A stretch of 49,967 bases of DNA from Synergistaceae bacterium OttesenSCG-928-I11 (GCA_030266365.1 JAJDHV010000005.1:1-49967); one strand, 5' to 3'. Positions 24,589 through 34,011 are shown, counted from the stretch's first letter. Made by a program: numbers and translations. The notes: generated from the letters alone by a model not told the origin.

Positions 24589-27287
24589 TTTTCCTGTACC
24601 CCCGTCGGGACTTGTTCGCGACCGCAACAGTGTTTGTATTTTTTGCCGCTGCCGCACGGGCATGCGTCGTTTCTGCCTACTTTCGGCCCTTTTCTGAGGG
24701 GCTGCGCGCGCGGTTCGCTCGTTTCTTCTTCACCGCCATCCATTCTTCGAGAGCCCGGAAGCAACATGTCGCGCCCTTCGCGCGTCACGCGCGCGCGTCG
24801 ACCGTCTGCGTTTTCCGTGACGACCGCAACGCGCAGTGCGTACTCCGTAACCTTTTCACGAACCCCCTGCAACATTTCCTGAAAGAGGCTATAGGATTCG
24901 AACTGGTACTCCAAAAGCGGATCTTTTTGCCCGATTGCGCGCAACCCGATTCCCCGGCGCAGTTCGTCCATGCCGAGAAGGTGCTCTCTCCAACTCGCAT
25001 CCAGAACCTGCAAGAGGATGTAGCGAAAGAGGCCTTCCGCGGTTTCCCGCCCAAGTTCTTCGACTTTTTTATTGAAACGTTCCCGCAGTTCGATACGCAT
25101 TTTCTCCTGTGCTTCCGTCAATTCTTCCTTGACGGAGACGTTCTTCAGGGGTTTTTCAATGCCTTGCCAGAACAATGAGCGCAGCCTTACGGAAGCCGCG
25201 TTGATCGACGGTTCGTAATCGTCGCTGTCTTCCTCGAAAATCTTTTCGAGGACAGAGGCAAGTGTGTCGTCAAGGATGCCCCAGGTCCGATCGACGATAT
25301 CTTCGTCGGTGAGAATCGCCGCACGCTCTTTATAAACAGCCTCACGCTGCTGGTTCATGACATTGTCGTACGCGAGAAGTTGTTTTCTGATGTCGAAATG
25401 CATCGATTCGATTTTTTTCTGGGCACTCTCGATCGTCTTGTTGAGCAGCGAGTGTTCGATAGACTCGCCCTCTTCCATGCCCAGCTTCGTCATAATGCTT
25501 TGAACACGCTCGCCGCCAAAAAGGCGCAACAGGTCGTCCTCAAGGGCAACGTAAAAACGGCTTTCCCCGGGGTCGCCCTGCCTTCCGGAGCGACCTCGCA
25601 ACTGATTGTCGATACGGCGGGATTCGTGGCGTTCGACGCCGACGATGCGCAGTCCACCGAGTGAAACCACCTGTTCATGTTCCGCCGCGCATTTTTCCCT
25701 GAAATCATTCAGGATCGCCTCGTATTCGGGCGTCGCGGGTTCGATGTTGTTTTTTGTGGCCTCTTCCCGCGCCATGAACTCCGCATTGCCGCCCAGCACG
25801 ATGTCGGTGCCGCGTCCCGCCATATTCGTCGCGACCGTGACGGCGCCGAGCCTGCCTGCCTGTGCGACGATCGCTGCCTCTTTGTCGTGGACTTTCGCAT
25901 TCAAGACGTTATGGGGGATTTTTCTCGCTTTCAGGAGTTTGCTCATTTTTTCGGAATTCTCGATCGACGATGTGCCGACGAGCACGGGTTGCCCTGTCTT
26001 ATGGCTCGCTTCGACCTCATCTGCGACAGCGACGAATTTTTCGCCCTTCGTGCGATAGATGACGTCCGGGTTGTCGACTCGAATCATGGGGACGTGCGTC
26101 GGAATCGTGACGACATCGAGTCCGTAAATTTCCTTGAACTCCTCCGCCTCCGTCAACGCGGTTCCCGTCATCCCGGACAATTTACGATACATGCGGAAAT
26201 AATTTTGGAGTGTGATCGTCGCCAATGTCTGGTTTTCGCGGCCGATCTGCACGCGCTCTTTGGCTTCGATCGCCTGGTGCAGGCCCTCCGAGTATCTTCT
26301 GCCGACCATGAGGCGACCGGTGAACTCGTCGACGATGACGATTTCGCCGTCCTTCACGACGTAGTGAATATCGCGCTTGAAGAGGTGATGTGCTTTTAAA
26401 CTCTGTGTAATTTTGTGCGCCAATTCGGTATTCGCGTAATCCGTAAAGAGGTCGGGAAGGTTCAATAACGATTCGCAGCGCGCGATGCCTTCTTCCGTCA
26501 ACGCGACGTTTCGTTCTTTTTCGTCGATCTCGAAATCTGCGCCTTTACGAAGAGAGCGTGCAACGGAATCCGCGCGTTTGTAAGGTTCGATGCTGTCCTC
26601 GGAGGGACCGGAAATGATCAACGGTGTACGCGCCTCGTCGATCAGAATGGAGTCCACCTCGTCGACGATGCAGAAATGGTGTCCTCTTTGCACCTGCGCT
26701 TCGGCGGAATGGGCCATATTGTCGCGCAGATAGTCGAAACCGAATTCGCTGTTCGTTCCGTATGTGATGTCCGCCCGATATGCGTCCATTCGCTCTTGCG
26801 GGTCCATGAAAGGGGAAATGACACCGACCGTGAGGCCCATCCCCTCGTATACCGGACCCATCCATTCGGCGTCACGACGAGCCAGATAATCGTTGACAGT
26901 GATGACGTGAACACCTTGCCCCTCCATCGCGTTCAACACAACGGCAAGGGTTGCGACGAGGGTCTTTCCTTCGCCGGTCTTCATCTCTGCGATTTTACGA
27001 TCGTGAAGCGACATTCCGCCGATCAGCTGAACGTCGAAATGCCGCATGCCGAGCCTTCGCCTGGAAACCTCGCGCACGCGGGCAAATACCTCCGGCAGTA
27101 TGTCGTCGAGCGTCTCTCCGTCGTCGAGCCTTTCACGAAAAAAAACCACGGAATTTTCGAGTTCTTCATCCGATAATGTTTCTACCGTTTTTTCCAACAC
27201 GCCGATGTCTGATGCCAAATCTCTGTATCGGGCCACAAGCCTGTCGTTTGGGTCGAGCCCAAAGGCTTTCAAGATGCCTTTTAACAT
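24585..27287 (-). CDS. secA: Preprotein translocase ATPase SecA
   Basis: Motor of Sec-dependent export, 900 residues, almost the length of E. coli SecA. Walker A is MKTGEGKT (102-109) and the DEAD-type motif is IVDEVDSILIDEARTPL. The preprotein cross-linking and helical scaffold regions are continuous, and RGRSGRQGDPGESRFYVALE is the conserved motif VI region. The C terminus ends with a zinc-binding SEC-C motif, CPCGSGKKYKHCCG. GGAGG lies 7 nt before ATG 27287. It is downstream of nth with its own candidate promoter and is coupled to the DUF3857-like gene. Confidence 0.98.
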   Translation of the reverse strand: MLKGILKAFGLDPNDRLVARYRDLASDIGVLEKTVETLSDEELENSVVFFRERLDDGETLDDILPEVFARVREVSRRRLGMRHFDVQLIGGMSLHDRKIAEMKTGEGKTLVATLAVVLNAMEGQGVHVITVNDYLARRDAEWMGPVYEGMGLTVGVISPFMDPQERMDAYRADITYGTNSEFGFDYLRDNMAHSAEAQVQRGHHFCIVDEVDSILIDEARTPLIISGPSEDSIEPYKRADSVARSLRKGADFEIDEKERNVALTEEGIARCESLLNLPDLFTDYANTELAHKITQSLKAHHLFKRDIHYVVKDGEIVIVDEFTGRLMVGRRYSEGLHQAIEAKERVQIGRENQTLATITLQNYFRMYRKLSGMTGTALTEAEEFKEIYGLDVVTIPTHVPMIRVDNPDVIYRTKGEKFVAVADEVEASHKTGQPVLVGTSSIENSEKMSKLLKARKIPHNVLNAKVHDKEAAIVAQAGRLGAVTVATNMAGRGTDIVLGGNAEFMAREEATKNNIEPATPEYEAILNDFREKCAAEHEQVVSLGGLRIVGVERHESRRIDNQLRGRSGRQGDPGESRFYVALEDDLLRLFGGERVQSIMTKLGMEEGESIEHSLLNKTIESAQKKIESMHFDIRKQLLAYDNVMNQQREAVYKERAAILTDEDIVDRTWGILDDTLASVLEKIFEEDSDDYEPSINAASVRLRSLFWQGIEKPLKNVSVKEELTEAQEKMRIELRERFNKKVEELGRETAEGLFRYILLQVLDASWREHLLGMDELRRGIGLRAIGQKDPLLEYQFESYSLFQEMLQGVREKVTEYALRVAVVTENADGRRARVTREGRDMLLPGSRRMDGGEEETSEPRAQPLRKGPKVGRNDACPCGSGKKYKHCCGREQVPTGVQEK

Positions 27288-27300
27288 TTTTCATCCTCCG

Positions 27301-27332
27301 TAAAATGAAGCACATAGATCCGTTTCATTTTA
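27301..27332 (-). promoter_or_regulatory. secA leader: extended -10 element overlapping a 9-bp dyad
   Basis: TAAAATGAA (27301-27309) and TTCATTTTA (27324-27332) are perfect 9-bp arms around a 14-nt spacer, ending just before the secA Shine-Dalgarno sequence. On the minus strand the distal arm contains TAAAAT (27332-27327) preceded by TGA, an extended -10 sequence; no good -35 is visible. The dyad could be an operator or a 5' hairpin. Confidence 0.45.
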
Positions 27333-27373
27333 TCACACTGTTTCAACGAACATTGTACCTGTCGACGCAACGG

Positions 27374-28171
27374 TCATTCCGGACGATCGCGACTCACCCG
27401 ATGAAATTTGCAGAGGTCCGAGGCATTGCAGAGGTCGCACGCGGGTTTTCGAGCGTGGCACACCCGCCTGCCGTGCTCGATCATGTTGAGGTGTCCCCCT
27501 CTGCATCGCTCTGCTGGGACGGTCTCTTCGAGAAAAAGTTGAATTTTTTCCGGTGACGTTTTCTCCCCCGCCCAGCCGAAACGTTTTGAAAGGCGCGCAA
27601 CATGCGTGTCGACGGGGAAAGCCGGCATGCCCAAGTCGAATACCATCACGCACGCAACCGTCTTTGGACCAATGCCCGGGAGGGCAGAGAGATATTCGCG
27701 CACATCTGTCTGCGAGCAGTCGAACATTTTTTTGAGGCTGTAGTCGCCGAAATCGAGGCGAATCTTTTGGAGGATGTCTTTCATCCGTGCCGCTTTTGTG
27801 TCGCCCAGTCCGGCCGATTTGATCAACGATGCGATTTCTTCGGTCGACAGGACGGCGACCTCGCGCCATGTCGAATATGCCGAGCGCAGTTTTTCATACG
27901 CCATATCCCGGTTCCGATCGTTCGTGTTCTGGGAAAGCAACGTCAGCAACAGGCCGTCGAGCGGCTCGCCCGTCGCGTACAGATCCGCGGGCGATTCGTC
28001 ATAACGGTAGGCCTCGTTCAATCGATCGAGTACGGCTAATATATGCGGCAACGTGCCGTAACTGGATTCGTCCGTGACTTGCTGCCGGGAGACAGGTTTT
28101 TTATTTCTCTGTTCTCTTTTTTCTCCTTCTGGTTTTGGGGGTGCTTTTGCCTGTTTCGTCATCCTGCTCAT
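27374..28171 (-). CDS. nth: Endonuclease III family DNA glycosylase
   Basis: Base-excision-repair glycosylase, about 265 residues, with a Lys/Pro-rich N-terminal extension of about 35 residues. The helix-hairpin-helix reads LPGIGPKTVACVM and includes the catalytic Lys; FPVDTHVARL supplies the catalytic Asp. The C-terminal 4Fe-4S cysteines appear as VCHARKPACDLCNASDLC. LLTLLSQNTND is the usual SQxTxD motif. The start is uncertain: ATG 28171 has AAGGA 11 nt upstream, GTG 28180 and ATG 28162 are alternatives, and all lie inside the 3' end of the preceding Lon-like gene. Overlap of about 70 nt suggests coupling. Confidence 0.9.
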   Translation of the reverse strand: MSRMTKQAKAPPKPEGEKREQRNKKPVSRQQVTDESSYGTLPHILAVLDRLNEAYRYDESPADLYATGEPLDGLLLTLLSQNTNDRNRDMAYEKLRSAYSTWREVAVLSTEEIASLIKSAGLGDTKAARMKDILQKIRLDFGDYSLKKMFDCSQTDVREYLSALPGIGPKTVACVMVFDLGMPAFPVDTHVARLSKRFGWAGEKTSPEKIQLFLEETVPAERCRGGHLNMIEHGRRVCHARKPACDLCNASDLCKFHRVSRDRPE

Positions 28172-30629
28172 CGTCTTCACTGTCCTTGTTCATCTTTGAC
28201 AACTCAGCCTTCAGTTTCGCGGATTTCTCGATCCAGCTTCGCAGGCAGGATTTCGTCAGGCCGTGGATGCTTTTTCCCGGATAATTGCCTTGCTTGTTCT
28301 GTTTCCCAGCCGGGACGCCTGTAAGTATCTCCAGCCCTTCGTCGATCGTCGACACCGCCCACACGCTGAATTTCCCCTCCCGGACGGATTCGAGCACATC
28401 ATGGTGCAACATGAGATGTTGTACGTTCGAAGCGGGGATCATGACGCCCTGTGTTCCGGTGAGGCCTCTCGATTTGCAGTAGCCGTAGAAGCCCTCGATT
28501 TTTTCGTTGACGCCGCCGATCGCCTGGACGTTGCCGAACTGATCGACCGAGCCGGTCACGGCGATGTCCTGTCGCAACGGTACGCCCGAGAGGGCGGAGA
28601 GCAGGCAGTAGAGCTCCGTCGAGGAAGCGCTGTCGCCCTCGATCCCCGCATAGGTCTGTTCGAAGGCGATGCGGGCGGATATGGAGATCGGCATGTCTTG
28701 CGCGTACTTTCTGCCGAGATAGCTGGAGAGCGTGAGGAGGCCCTTGTTGTGGATGGGGCCGGTCAGCTTTACCTCGCGCTCGATGTTGACGATCCCCTCC
28801 TGCCCCATGAAGACGTTGGCACTGATGCGGACGGGGTGACCGAACGAATGGTCGACGAGCGAGATAACCGTCAATCCGTTGATCTGCCCGATCGCTGTCC
28901 CCTCGGTGTCGATCCGGATGACGCCGTTCTCGTACGAGCGCCGATAGCGCTCTTCGATCAGGTTGACGCGATCCGTTTTTTCGTCGAACGCCTTGATGAC
29001 GTGTTTCAGGTCGACGTGTTCCGCGTTGTCCATCTTCGCCCAGACGGTCGCCTCGGTGAGGATTTCGGATATCTTGTTGAACTGCGTCGACATCCGCTCC
29101 TGGTCGTCGACGAGGCGCGACGCACACTCGATGACCTCTCCGACCGCTTCGGCCGTGAAGGGAATGTTTCCGTCGTTGCTCACAAACTCCGCGATCACGC
29201 AGGCAAGGTTGTACTCCATCTCCCGGCTGCGCGGCATGTCGGACTCGAAGTCGGCCTTGATCTTGAAAATTTTCTGGAACTCCGGGTCGTAGACATTGAG
29301 CAGATAATACAGATAATACGTGCCGACGATGACGACCTTCACGTCGATCGGTATCGCCTCCGGTTTGAGCGACGCGACGGGGATGTAGCCAAGGTGTTCG
29401 CCCAGGTTTTCGATCGTTAGTTCGCCGGAGTTGAGCACGCGTTTCAGCGCATCCCATGACATGAACTGGCGAAGCACGTTTTCCGCTTCGAGAAGCAGGA
29501 AGCCACCGTTCGCCTTGTGGATGGCGCCGGGTTTGATCCTGTGAAAATCTGTGTAAAGATAGCCTTGCCTGCTCTCATACTCGATTTTGCCGACGAGGTT
29601 GTAGTAAGTCGGGTTCGTCTCGCGGATGACGGGCGCGCCCAGATCGGGATCGTTCGAGACGAAGACGTTGACGGTGAAGCGTGAAAAATCGACGTCCACG
29701 TTCTCGTCGCGCGTTGCGGCGACGAACATGCCGAAATTCTCGATGATGTCCTCCGTTAACTTGTCCATCCACTCGGTCAATTTTTCGTTGTCGCGGAAAT
29801 CTTCCTTCAACTCGGAGAGGACGGGCTGAATGGCGTTGCGGCAGATCTCTCCCTCGAGCTCTTTGATCTTGTCCTTGAGATCTTTCTCGCGTTCGCGCAT
29901 AGTACGCAGGGTTTCCAGCGTTTTTTGTGCGATCTCCTCGGATTTTTTCTGAATTTCGCTCTGCTCTTCGTCCGTCAGTTTTTCGAATTCGTCCGGCTGC
30001 ATTTCGCGCGTGACGACCTTCGGTTCGACGGGCGTTCCGTCTTCGGATGTCTCCGCAGGGGTTTCCTCCTGGACGAGGGGCAGGTTGACGAAGCCCTGGG
30101 GCGTCCGTTTGATCGAAAAATTTTGCTCCTGCGCGTATGCGCGAAGGGATTCCATCAATTCGCCGACGCCCTCCTGGAACACTTTGACGAGCGCGGCTTT
30201 GTTGTCCTCGTATTCGCTGTTGTCGAACGCCTTGGCGAGGTTGACCTTGAGATCCTCGACCAGATTGTCCATCGCGGTCGCAAGAGACTTTCCACAACCT
30301 GCGGGCAGGTTGATCGTGAGCGGTTCGCCCGGTTCGTCGAAATTGTACACGTAGATCCAATCGTCGGGCGCGGGCATGTTTGCCGCACGCGTTTTCATTT
30401 CTTCCAGCGTATAGGTTGTGCGTCCACTCCCCGGGTCGCCAGCGACAAAAAGGTTGTAACCCTTCTTCTCGACGGTGAGGCCGAAGGAAATCGCATTGAC
30501 GGCACGTCTTTGCCCGATGAGCTGTTTCAGACAGGCCAGTTCGTCGGTCGTCCGAAAGCCGAGTGATGCAATATCGGTTTTTCGGCGCAACTGTTCGATC
30601 GGTATTTTTTTCTCTTCGATGAAAGACAT
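28101..30629 (-). CDS. Lon-like AAA_32 family ATP-dependent protease (LonB/YcbZ type)
   Basis: A two-part AAA+ protease, 842 residues from ATG 30629, with GGAGG 7 nt upstream. The P-loop reads GDPGSGRTT (Arg70 where Lys is canonical), as commonly seen in this family rather than in classical Lon. A large helical insert (about 120-310, many Glu/Lys) precedes the remaining ATPase part. The protease domain has Ser667 in EGDSASSTEL and Lys710 in GGVNEKIEG, 43 residues apart as in Lon, so the dyad is intact. The C terminus is highly charged. It lacks the Lon N-terminal domain. Classical Lon is also present at 40597-42930. ATP use is not certain given the P-loop. Confidence 0.88.
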   Translation of the reverse strand: MSFIEEKKIPIEQLRRKTDIASLGFRTTDELACLKQLIGQRRAVNAISFGLTVEKKGYNLFVAGDPGSGRTTYTLEEMKTRAANMPAPDDWIYVYNFDEPGEPLTINLPAGCGKSLATAMDNLVEDLKVNLAKAFDNSEYEDNKAALVKVFQEGVGELMESLRAYAQEQNFSIKRTPQGFVNLPLVQEETPAETSEDGTPVEPKVVTREMQPDEFEKLTDEEQSEIQKKSEEIAQKTLETLRTMREREKDLKDKIKELEGEICRNAIQPVLSELKEDFRDNEKLTEWMDKLTEDIIENFGMFVAATRDENVDVDFSRFTVNVFVSNDPDLGAPVIRETNPTYYNLVGKIEYESRQGYLYTDFHRIKPGAIHKANGGFLLLEAENVLRQFMSWDALKRVLNSGELTIENLGEHLGYIPVASLKPEAIPIDVKVVIVGTYYLYYLLNVYDPEFQKIFKIKADFESDMPRSREMEYNLACVIAEFVSNDGNIPFTAEAVGEVIECASRLVDDQERMSTQFNKISEILTEATVWAKMDNAEHVDLKHVIKAFDEKTDRVNLIEERYRRSYENGVIRIDTEGTAIGQINGLTVISLVDHSFGHPVRISANVFMGQEGIVNIEREVKLTGPIHNKGLLTLSSYLGRKYAQDMPISISARIAFEQTYAGIEGDSASSTELYCLLSALSGVPLRQDIAVTGSVDQFGNVQAIGGVNEKIEGFYGYCKSRGLTGTQGVMIPASNVQHLMLHHDVLESVREGKFSVWAVSTIDEGLEILTGVPAGKQNKQGNYPGKSIHGLTKSCLRSWIEKSAKLKAELSKMNKDSEDDEQDDETGKSTPKTRRRKKRTEK

Positions 30630-30660
30630 GGAAATGCCTCCGGATTCGTAATGATGATTG

Positions 30661-30689
30661 ATCATAAATCCATCAGGAAGCTTTGTCCA
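30661..30689 (-). promoter_or_regulatory. Promoter of the lonB-like gene
   Basis: Minus strand: -35 TGGACA (30689-30684), 17 nt, -10 TATGAT (30666-30661). Both hexamers match five of six consensus bases. Transcription would start near 30654, about 25 nt before the start codon, and would carry through nth and perhaps secA. Confidence 0.72.
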
Positions 30690-30722
30690 CAGAGTGGTGC
30701 GGAAACGAAAACAAAAAAAAAA

Positions 30723-30745
30723 GAGGAGCGATTCGATCGCTCCTC
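30723..30745 (-). terminator. Terminator after cspA
   Basis: GAGGAGCGAT (30723-30732) pairs with ATCGCTCCTC (30736-30745) around a 3-nt loop (9 bp if the loop is widened to 5 nt). The A10 run at 30713-30722 gives a long U tract on the minus strand. It stands about 90 nt after the cspA stop and ahead of the lonB promoter. Confidence 0.88.
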
Positions 30746-30835
30746 GAAAATGGTCACCTGTTTTATGTAAAAAGAAATGGAATAACGCAGGTCACTTCTT
30801 GACAGTTACTCTTTAAGAAAAAAGACCTCTGTCGA

Positions 30836-31039
30836 CTAGATTTTCACAACGTCGGAAGCCTGCGGCCCCTTGGTACCCTGTGTGATTTCGAAGGAGACCT
30901 TCTGCCCCTCGTCGAGCGTCTTGAATCCCTCGCCCTGAATCGCGCTGAAGTGAACGAAAACGTCGCTTCCTTCGTCGGTGGTGATGAATCCATAGCCCTT
31001 AGTCGCGTTGAACCATTTTACTGTGCCGTTGCTTTTCAA
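30836..31039 (-). CDS. Cold-shock protein (CspA family)
   Basis: Single-domain nucleic-acid chaperone, 67 residues, full length. RNP1 is KGYGFI and RNP2 is VFVHFSAI; the N terminus SNGTVKWFN is typical. The start codon is TTG 31039, with CCTCCC (31049-31054, GGGAGG on the coding strand) 9 nt upstream. It is transcribed alone, from a good promoter at 31094-31122 to a terminator at 30723-30745. The 5' leader is about 48 nt and begins with a hairpin, much shorter than the long cold-sensing leader of E. coli cspA. Confidence 0.95.
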   Translation of the reverse strand: MKSNGTVKWFNATKGYGFITTDEGSDVFVHFSAIQGEGFKTLDEGQKVSFEITQGTKGPQASDVVKI

Positions 31040-31068
31040 AACGTGTTGCCTCCCAACAAGTTGTTATC

Positions 31069-31087
31069 GTCGACGGCGCCTGTCGAC
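31069..31087 (-). promoter_or_regulatory. Hairpin at the 5' end of the cspA transcript
   Basis: Two copies of GTCGAC (31069-31074 and 31082-31087), itself palindromic, flank GGCGCCT. In the RNA they form a 6-bp stem near the predicted transcription start. It may stabilise the mRNA or take part in temperature response; that is inference from position. Confidence 0.4.
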
Positions 31088-31093
31088 CATTGG

Positions 31094-31122
31094 ACAATAG
31101 TTGAATTTAAAGGATATGTCAA
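31094..31122 (-). promoter_or_regulatory. Promoter of cspA
   Basis: Minus strand: perfect -35 TTGACA (31122-31117), 17 nt, -10 TATTGT (31099-31094). The predicted start is near 31087, giving a leader of about 48 nt. Confidence 0.75.
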
Positions 31123-31291
31123 GCACAGAAGGAAGATTATCGGTATTTTCCCGTGCGTGAATTGTAAGAATCGAAGTGCCGTTCCTGCATTGAATTGAAA
31201 CAAACCGAAATATCGTGTAATTTTATAAATGCATGCCTTTACTAGAAATATTTATGCGTAAAGCGATCTATTTCATTTTGTAAAATATATA
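31123..31291. other. AT-rich spacer between the cspA and clpB promoters
   Basis: No credible coding frame and no RNA gene recognised. The stretch is strongly AT-rich towards clpB. Together with the cspA leader (31040-31122) and the clpB promoter region (31292-31389) it makes up the 350-nt divergent region. Confidence 0.6.
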
Positions 31292-31326
31292 TTGACATTG
31301 CTTGATTTATCATAAAATATGATAAT
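31292..31326 (+). promoter_or_regulatory. clpB promoter with an overlapping palindromic operator
   Basis: TTGACA (31292-31297) is a perfect -35. Candidate -10 boxes are TAAAAT (31313-31318, 15-nt spacing) and GATAAT (31321-31326, 17 nt from TTGCTT). TTATCATA (31307-31314) and TATGATAA (31318-31325) form a perfect 8-bp inverted repeat around AAA across the -10 region. Outer CTTGA (31301-31305) and TCAAG (31329-31333) add a second dyad. It matches neither CIRCE, CtsR nor HspR consensus spacing. Confidence 0.6.
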
Positions 31327-31389
31327 GGTCAAGATTAATCAACATAAAAATCCCGCGTTCATGTCTATCACTATTTGGAGGATGTCGAA

Positions 31390-33990
31390 ATGAATTTGAA
31401 TAAAATGACGGAAAAATCGCAGGCCGCGATCATGGAGGCGCAAAATATCGCCATCTCTTACGGTCATCAGGAGGTCGACGAGCTGCACATGCTCCTCTCC
31501 CTTCTGCGGCAGCAGGATGGACTCATCCCGAGAGTGATCGAAAATATGGGATTGTCGGCCGATGCGGTTTCCAGGAACACGGAACAAATGCTGGAAAACA
31601 GGCCCAGGCTTTCAGGGTCCGGGTATCAACCGGGAAAAATTCTCATATCGCAAACGCTCGCCACTGTTTTGATGGAAGCGGAAAACGTGGCGAAGCGGAT
31701 GAAAGACGACTATGTCTCCGTCGAGCATATTTTTCTACAACTGATCAATGCGCCTGCCTCATCAAGCGTACACAAGGTTTTTGCGACGTTCGGCATCACG
31801 GAGGACCGCTTTCTCTCCGTTTTGACGAGCGTTCGAGGCAATCAGCGCGTCACATCCGCAAATCCGGAGGACACTTACGAGGTGCTTGAAAAATACGGCA
31901 GGGATCTCGTCAAGGAGGGCCGCGAGAACAAGTTGGACCCGGTCATTGGACGCGATGAAGAAATTCGTCGCGTGATCCGTATTTTAAGTCGCAAGACGAA
32001 AAACAACCCCGTCCTGATTGGAGAACCGGGGGTCGGAAAGACCGCGGTCGTCGAGGGCCTCGCCATGCGAATCGTCCGGGGAGACGTTCCTGAAAGTCTG
32101 CGAGATCGTGCAGTGTTTGCGCTGGACATGGGATCGCTCATCGCGGGTGCGAAGTATCGCGGCGAGTTCGAGGAGCGCCTGAAGGCCGTCCTCACGGAAG
32201 TGCAGAAGAGCGAGGGGCGCGTCATTCTCTTCATCGACGAGCTGCACACCATTGTCGGTGCGGGGAAGACGGACGGCGCACTCGATGCGGGCAACATGCT
32301 CAAACCGATGCTCGCGCGCGGCGAACTTCACTGTATCGGGGCAACGACGCTCGAGGAATATCGACTGCACATCGAAAAGGACGCCGCGTTGGAGCGACGC
32401 TTTCAACCCGTGCTGATCGAGCAGCCGGACGTGCAGGACACAATTTCGATCCTCCGGGGACTCAAGGAACGCTTTCAAGTTCATCACGGCGTAAAAATTC
32501 AGGACAACGCCCTCGTTTCGGCGGCGCTTCTCTCGGATCGTTACATCGCGGACCGTTTTCTCCCCGACAAGGCGATCGACTTGATCGACGAAGCATGCGC
32601 CATGATCCGTACGGACATCGACTCGATGCCGGCGGAGTTGGACGGTGTGTCGCGCCGAATCATGCAATTGGAGATTGAAGAGGCCGCGCTCAAGAAAGAA
32701 AGCGACAAGGCGAGCGCCGAACGACTCGAGGTTCTCGTCCGTGAATTGTCGAATTTGCGCGAGGAGTCGGACGCGCTCAAACTGCAATATGAAGCGGAAA
32801 AGGCGAATATCGCAGCGGTACGCGCGCTTCGCGAACAGATCGAGTCGACGAACCGGGAGATCGAGAAAGCCGAGCGAGAGTACGACCTGAACAAGGCTGC
32901 CGAACTGCGCCACGGAACTTTGCCGGACTTGCAGAAACAATTGAAGGAAGCCGAAGAAGCGCAGGATAAAACGAATGGCACCCGCCTTCTCAGGGAGGAG
33001 GTCACCGAGGACGAGATTGCGCAGATCGTCTCGAAATGGACGGGAATTCCCGTGACGAAACTCGTCGAGGGGGAACGCGAAAAACTTCTCCGCTTGCCTG
33101 AAATTCTACACGAGCGTGTCGTCGGTCAGAACGATGCGGTCGAACTCGTCGCGGACGCCGTTCTTAGCGCGCGCTCCGGCATCAACGATCCGAAGCGGCC
33201 GATCGGCTCCTTCATTTTCCTTGGGCCGACCGGTGTCGGAAAGACGGAACTCGCGCGGACGCTCGCCGAGGCGCTCTTCGACTCCGAGGAAAATATGATC
33301 CGCATCGACATGTCCGAGTACATGGAACGGCATGCCACATCCCGCCTCATCGGCGCACCGCCCGGTTACGTCGGTTACGACGAAGGCGGGCAATTGACGG
33401 AAGCGGTACGCAGACGCCCCTATTCCGTCGTGCTGTTCGACGAGATCGAAAAGGCGCACCCCGACGTCTTCAACGTGCTGCTGCAAATCCTCGACGACGG
33501 AAGGGTGACCGACAGCCACGGTTTGACGGTGAGCTTCAAGAACACCGTGATTATCATGACGAGCAATATCGGCGCGCATCGAATCGCGAACGGATTGACG
33601 GACGACGGCGAGATCGACGAAGCGGCAAAAGAAGGGGTTATGAACGAGATGAAGTCGCACTTCCGCCCGGAGTTCCTCAACCGGGTGGACGACATCATCC
33701 TCTTCAAGCCGCTCAAACTTGCGGAGATCGAGGCGATCGTCAAACTCACGATCGAGAGCGTGCGGAAGCGCCTCGCAGAGCGCGGCGTTTCGCTCGACGT
33801 CACACCGTCGGCATTGACGACCATCGCGAAAAACGCATACGATCCGATTTACGGTGCGAGGCCGATCAAACGTTATGTCCAGCGGCATCTGGAAACGGCC
33901 ATTGCGAAGGAGTTGATTCGGGGAGAGGTCGGCGACGGCGGTCGCGTCACCGTGGAAAATCAGGGCAACGAAATCGTCGTACGCGTATAA
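31390..33990 (+). CDS. clpB: ClpB disaggregase chaperone
   Basis: Hexameric AAA+ disaggregase acting with DnaK, 866 residues from ATG 31390, with GGAGG 8 nt upstream (the open frame itself begins at an in-frame TTG within that SD). The N-terminal domain (1-145) is followed by NBD1 with GEPGVGKTA, a Glu/Lys/Arg-rich coiled-coil middle domain (about 405-525), and NBD2 with GPTGVGKTE. Both Walker B motifs are present ([20 protein letters not shown]). The middle domain and lack of an IGF loop identify ClpB rather than ClpA/ClpC. It is monocistronic, diverging from cspA. Confidence 0.97.
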   Translation: MNLNKMTEKSQAAIMEAQNIAISYGHQEVDELHMLLSLLRQQDGLIPRVIENMGLSADAVSRNTEQMLENRPRLSGSGYQPGKILISQTLATVLMEAENVAKRMKDDYVSVEHIFLQLINAPASSSVHKVFATFGITEDRFLSVLTSVRGNQRVTSANPEDTYEVLEKYGRDLVKEGRENKLDPVIGRDEEIRRVIRILSRKTKNNPVLIGEPGVGKTAVVEGLAMRIVRGDVPESLRDRAVFALDMGSLIAGAKYRGEFEERLKAVLTEVQKSEGRVILFIDELHTIVGAGKTDGALDAGNMLKPMLARGELHCIGATTLEEYRLHIEKDAALERRFQPVLIEQPDVQDTISILRGLKERFQVHHGVKIQDNALVSAALLSDRYIADRFLPDKAIDLIDEACAMIRTDIDSMPAELDGVSRRIMQLEIEEAALKKESDKASAERLEVLVRELSNLREESDALKLQYEAEKANIAAVRALREQIESTNREIEKAEREYDLNKAAELRHGTLPDLQKQLKEAEEAQDKTNGTRLLREEVTEDEIAQIVSKWTGIPVTKLVEGEREKLLRLPEILHERVVGQNDAVELVADAVLSARSGINDPKRPIGSFIFLGPTGVGKTELARTLAEALFDSEENMIRIDMSEYMERHATSRLIGAPPGYVGYDEGGQLTEAVRRRPYSVVLFDEIEKAHPDVFNVLLQILDDGRVTDSHGLTVSFKNTVIIMTSNIGAHRIANGLTDDGEIDEAAKEGVMNEMKSHFRPEFLNRVDDIILFKPLKLAEIEAIVKLTIESVRKRLAERGVSLDVTPSALTTIAKNAYDPIYGARPIKRYVQRHLETAIAKELIRGEVGDGGRVTVENQGNEIVVRV

Positions 33991-34011
33991 AGCGACGTCC
34001 TTCACAAAAAA

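Noticed and set aside
28263-29420. Long plus-strand frame opposite the Lon-like gene.
   Set aside because: Antisense shadow of a well-supported protease; no SD and no recognisable motif.
30683-30691. TTGTCCACA, similar to a DnaA box.
   Set aside because: One mismatch, single copy, no AT-rich unwinding region or further boxes; the bases are better explained as the -35 of the lonB promoter.
31301-31333. CTTGA...TCAAG arms at clpB as an HspR HAIR site; GGTCAA as a CtsR half-site.
   Set aside because: The spacer is 23 nt rather than 7 for HAIR, and only one CtsR-type heptad is present.
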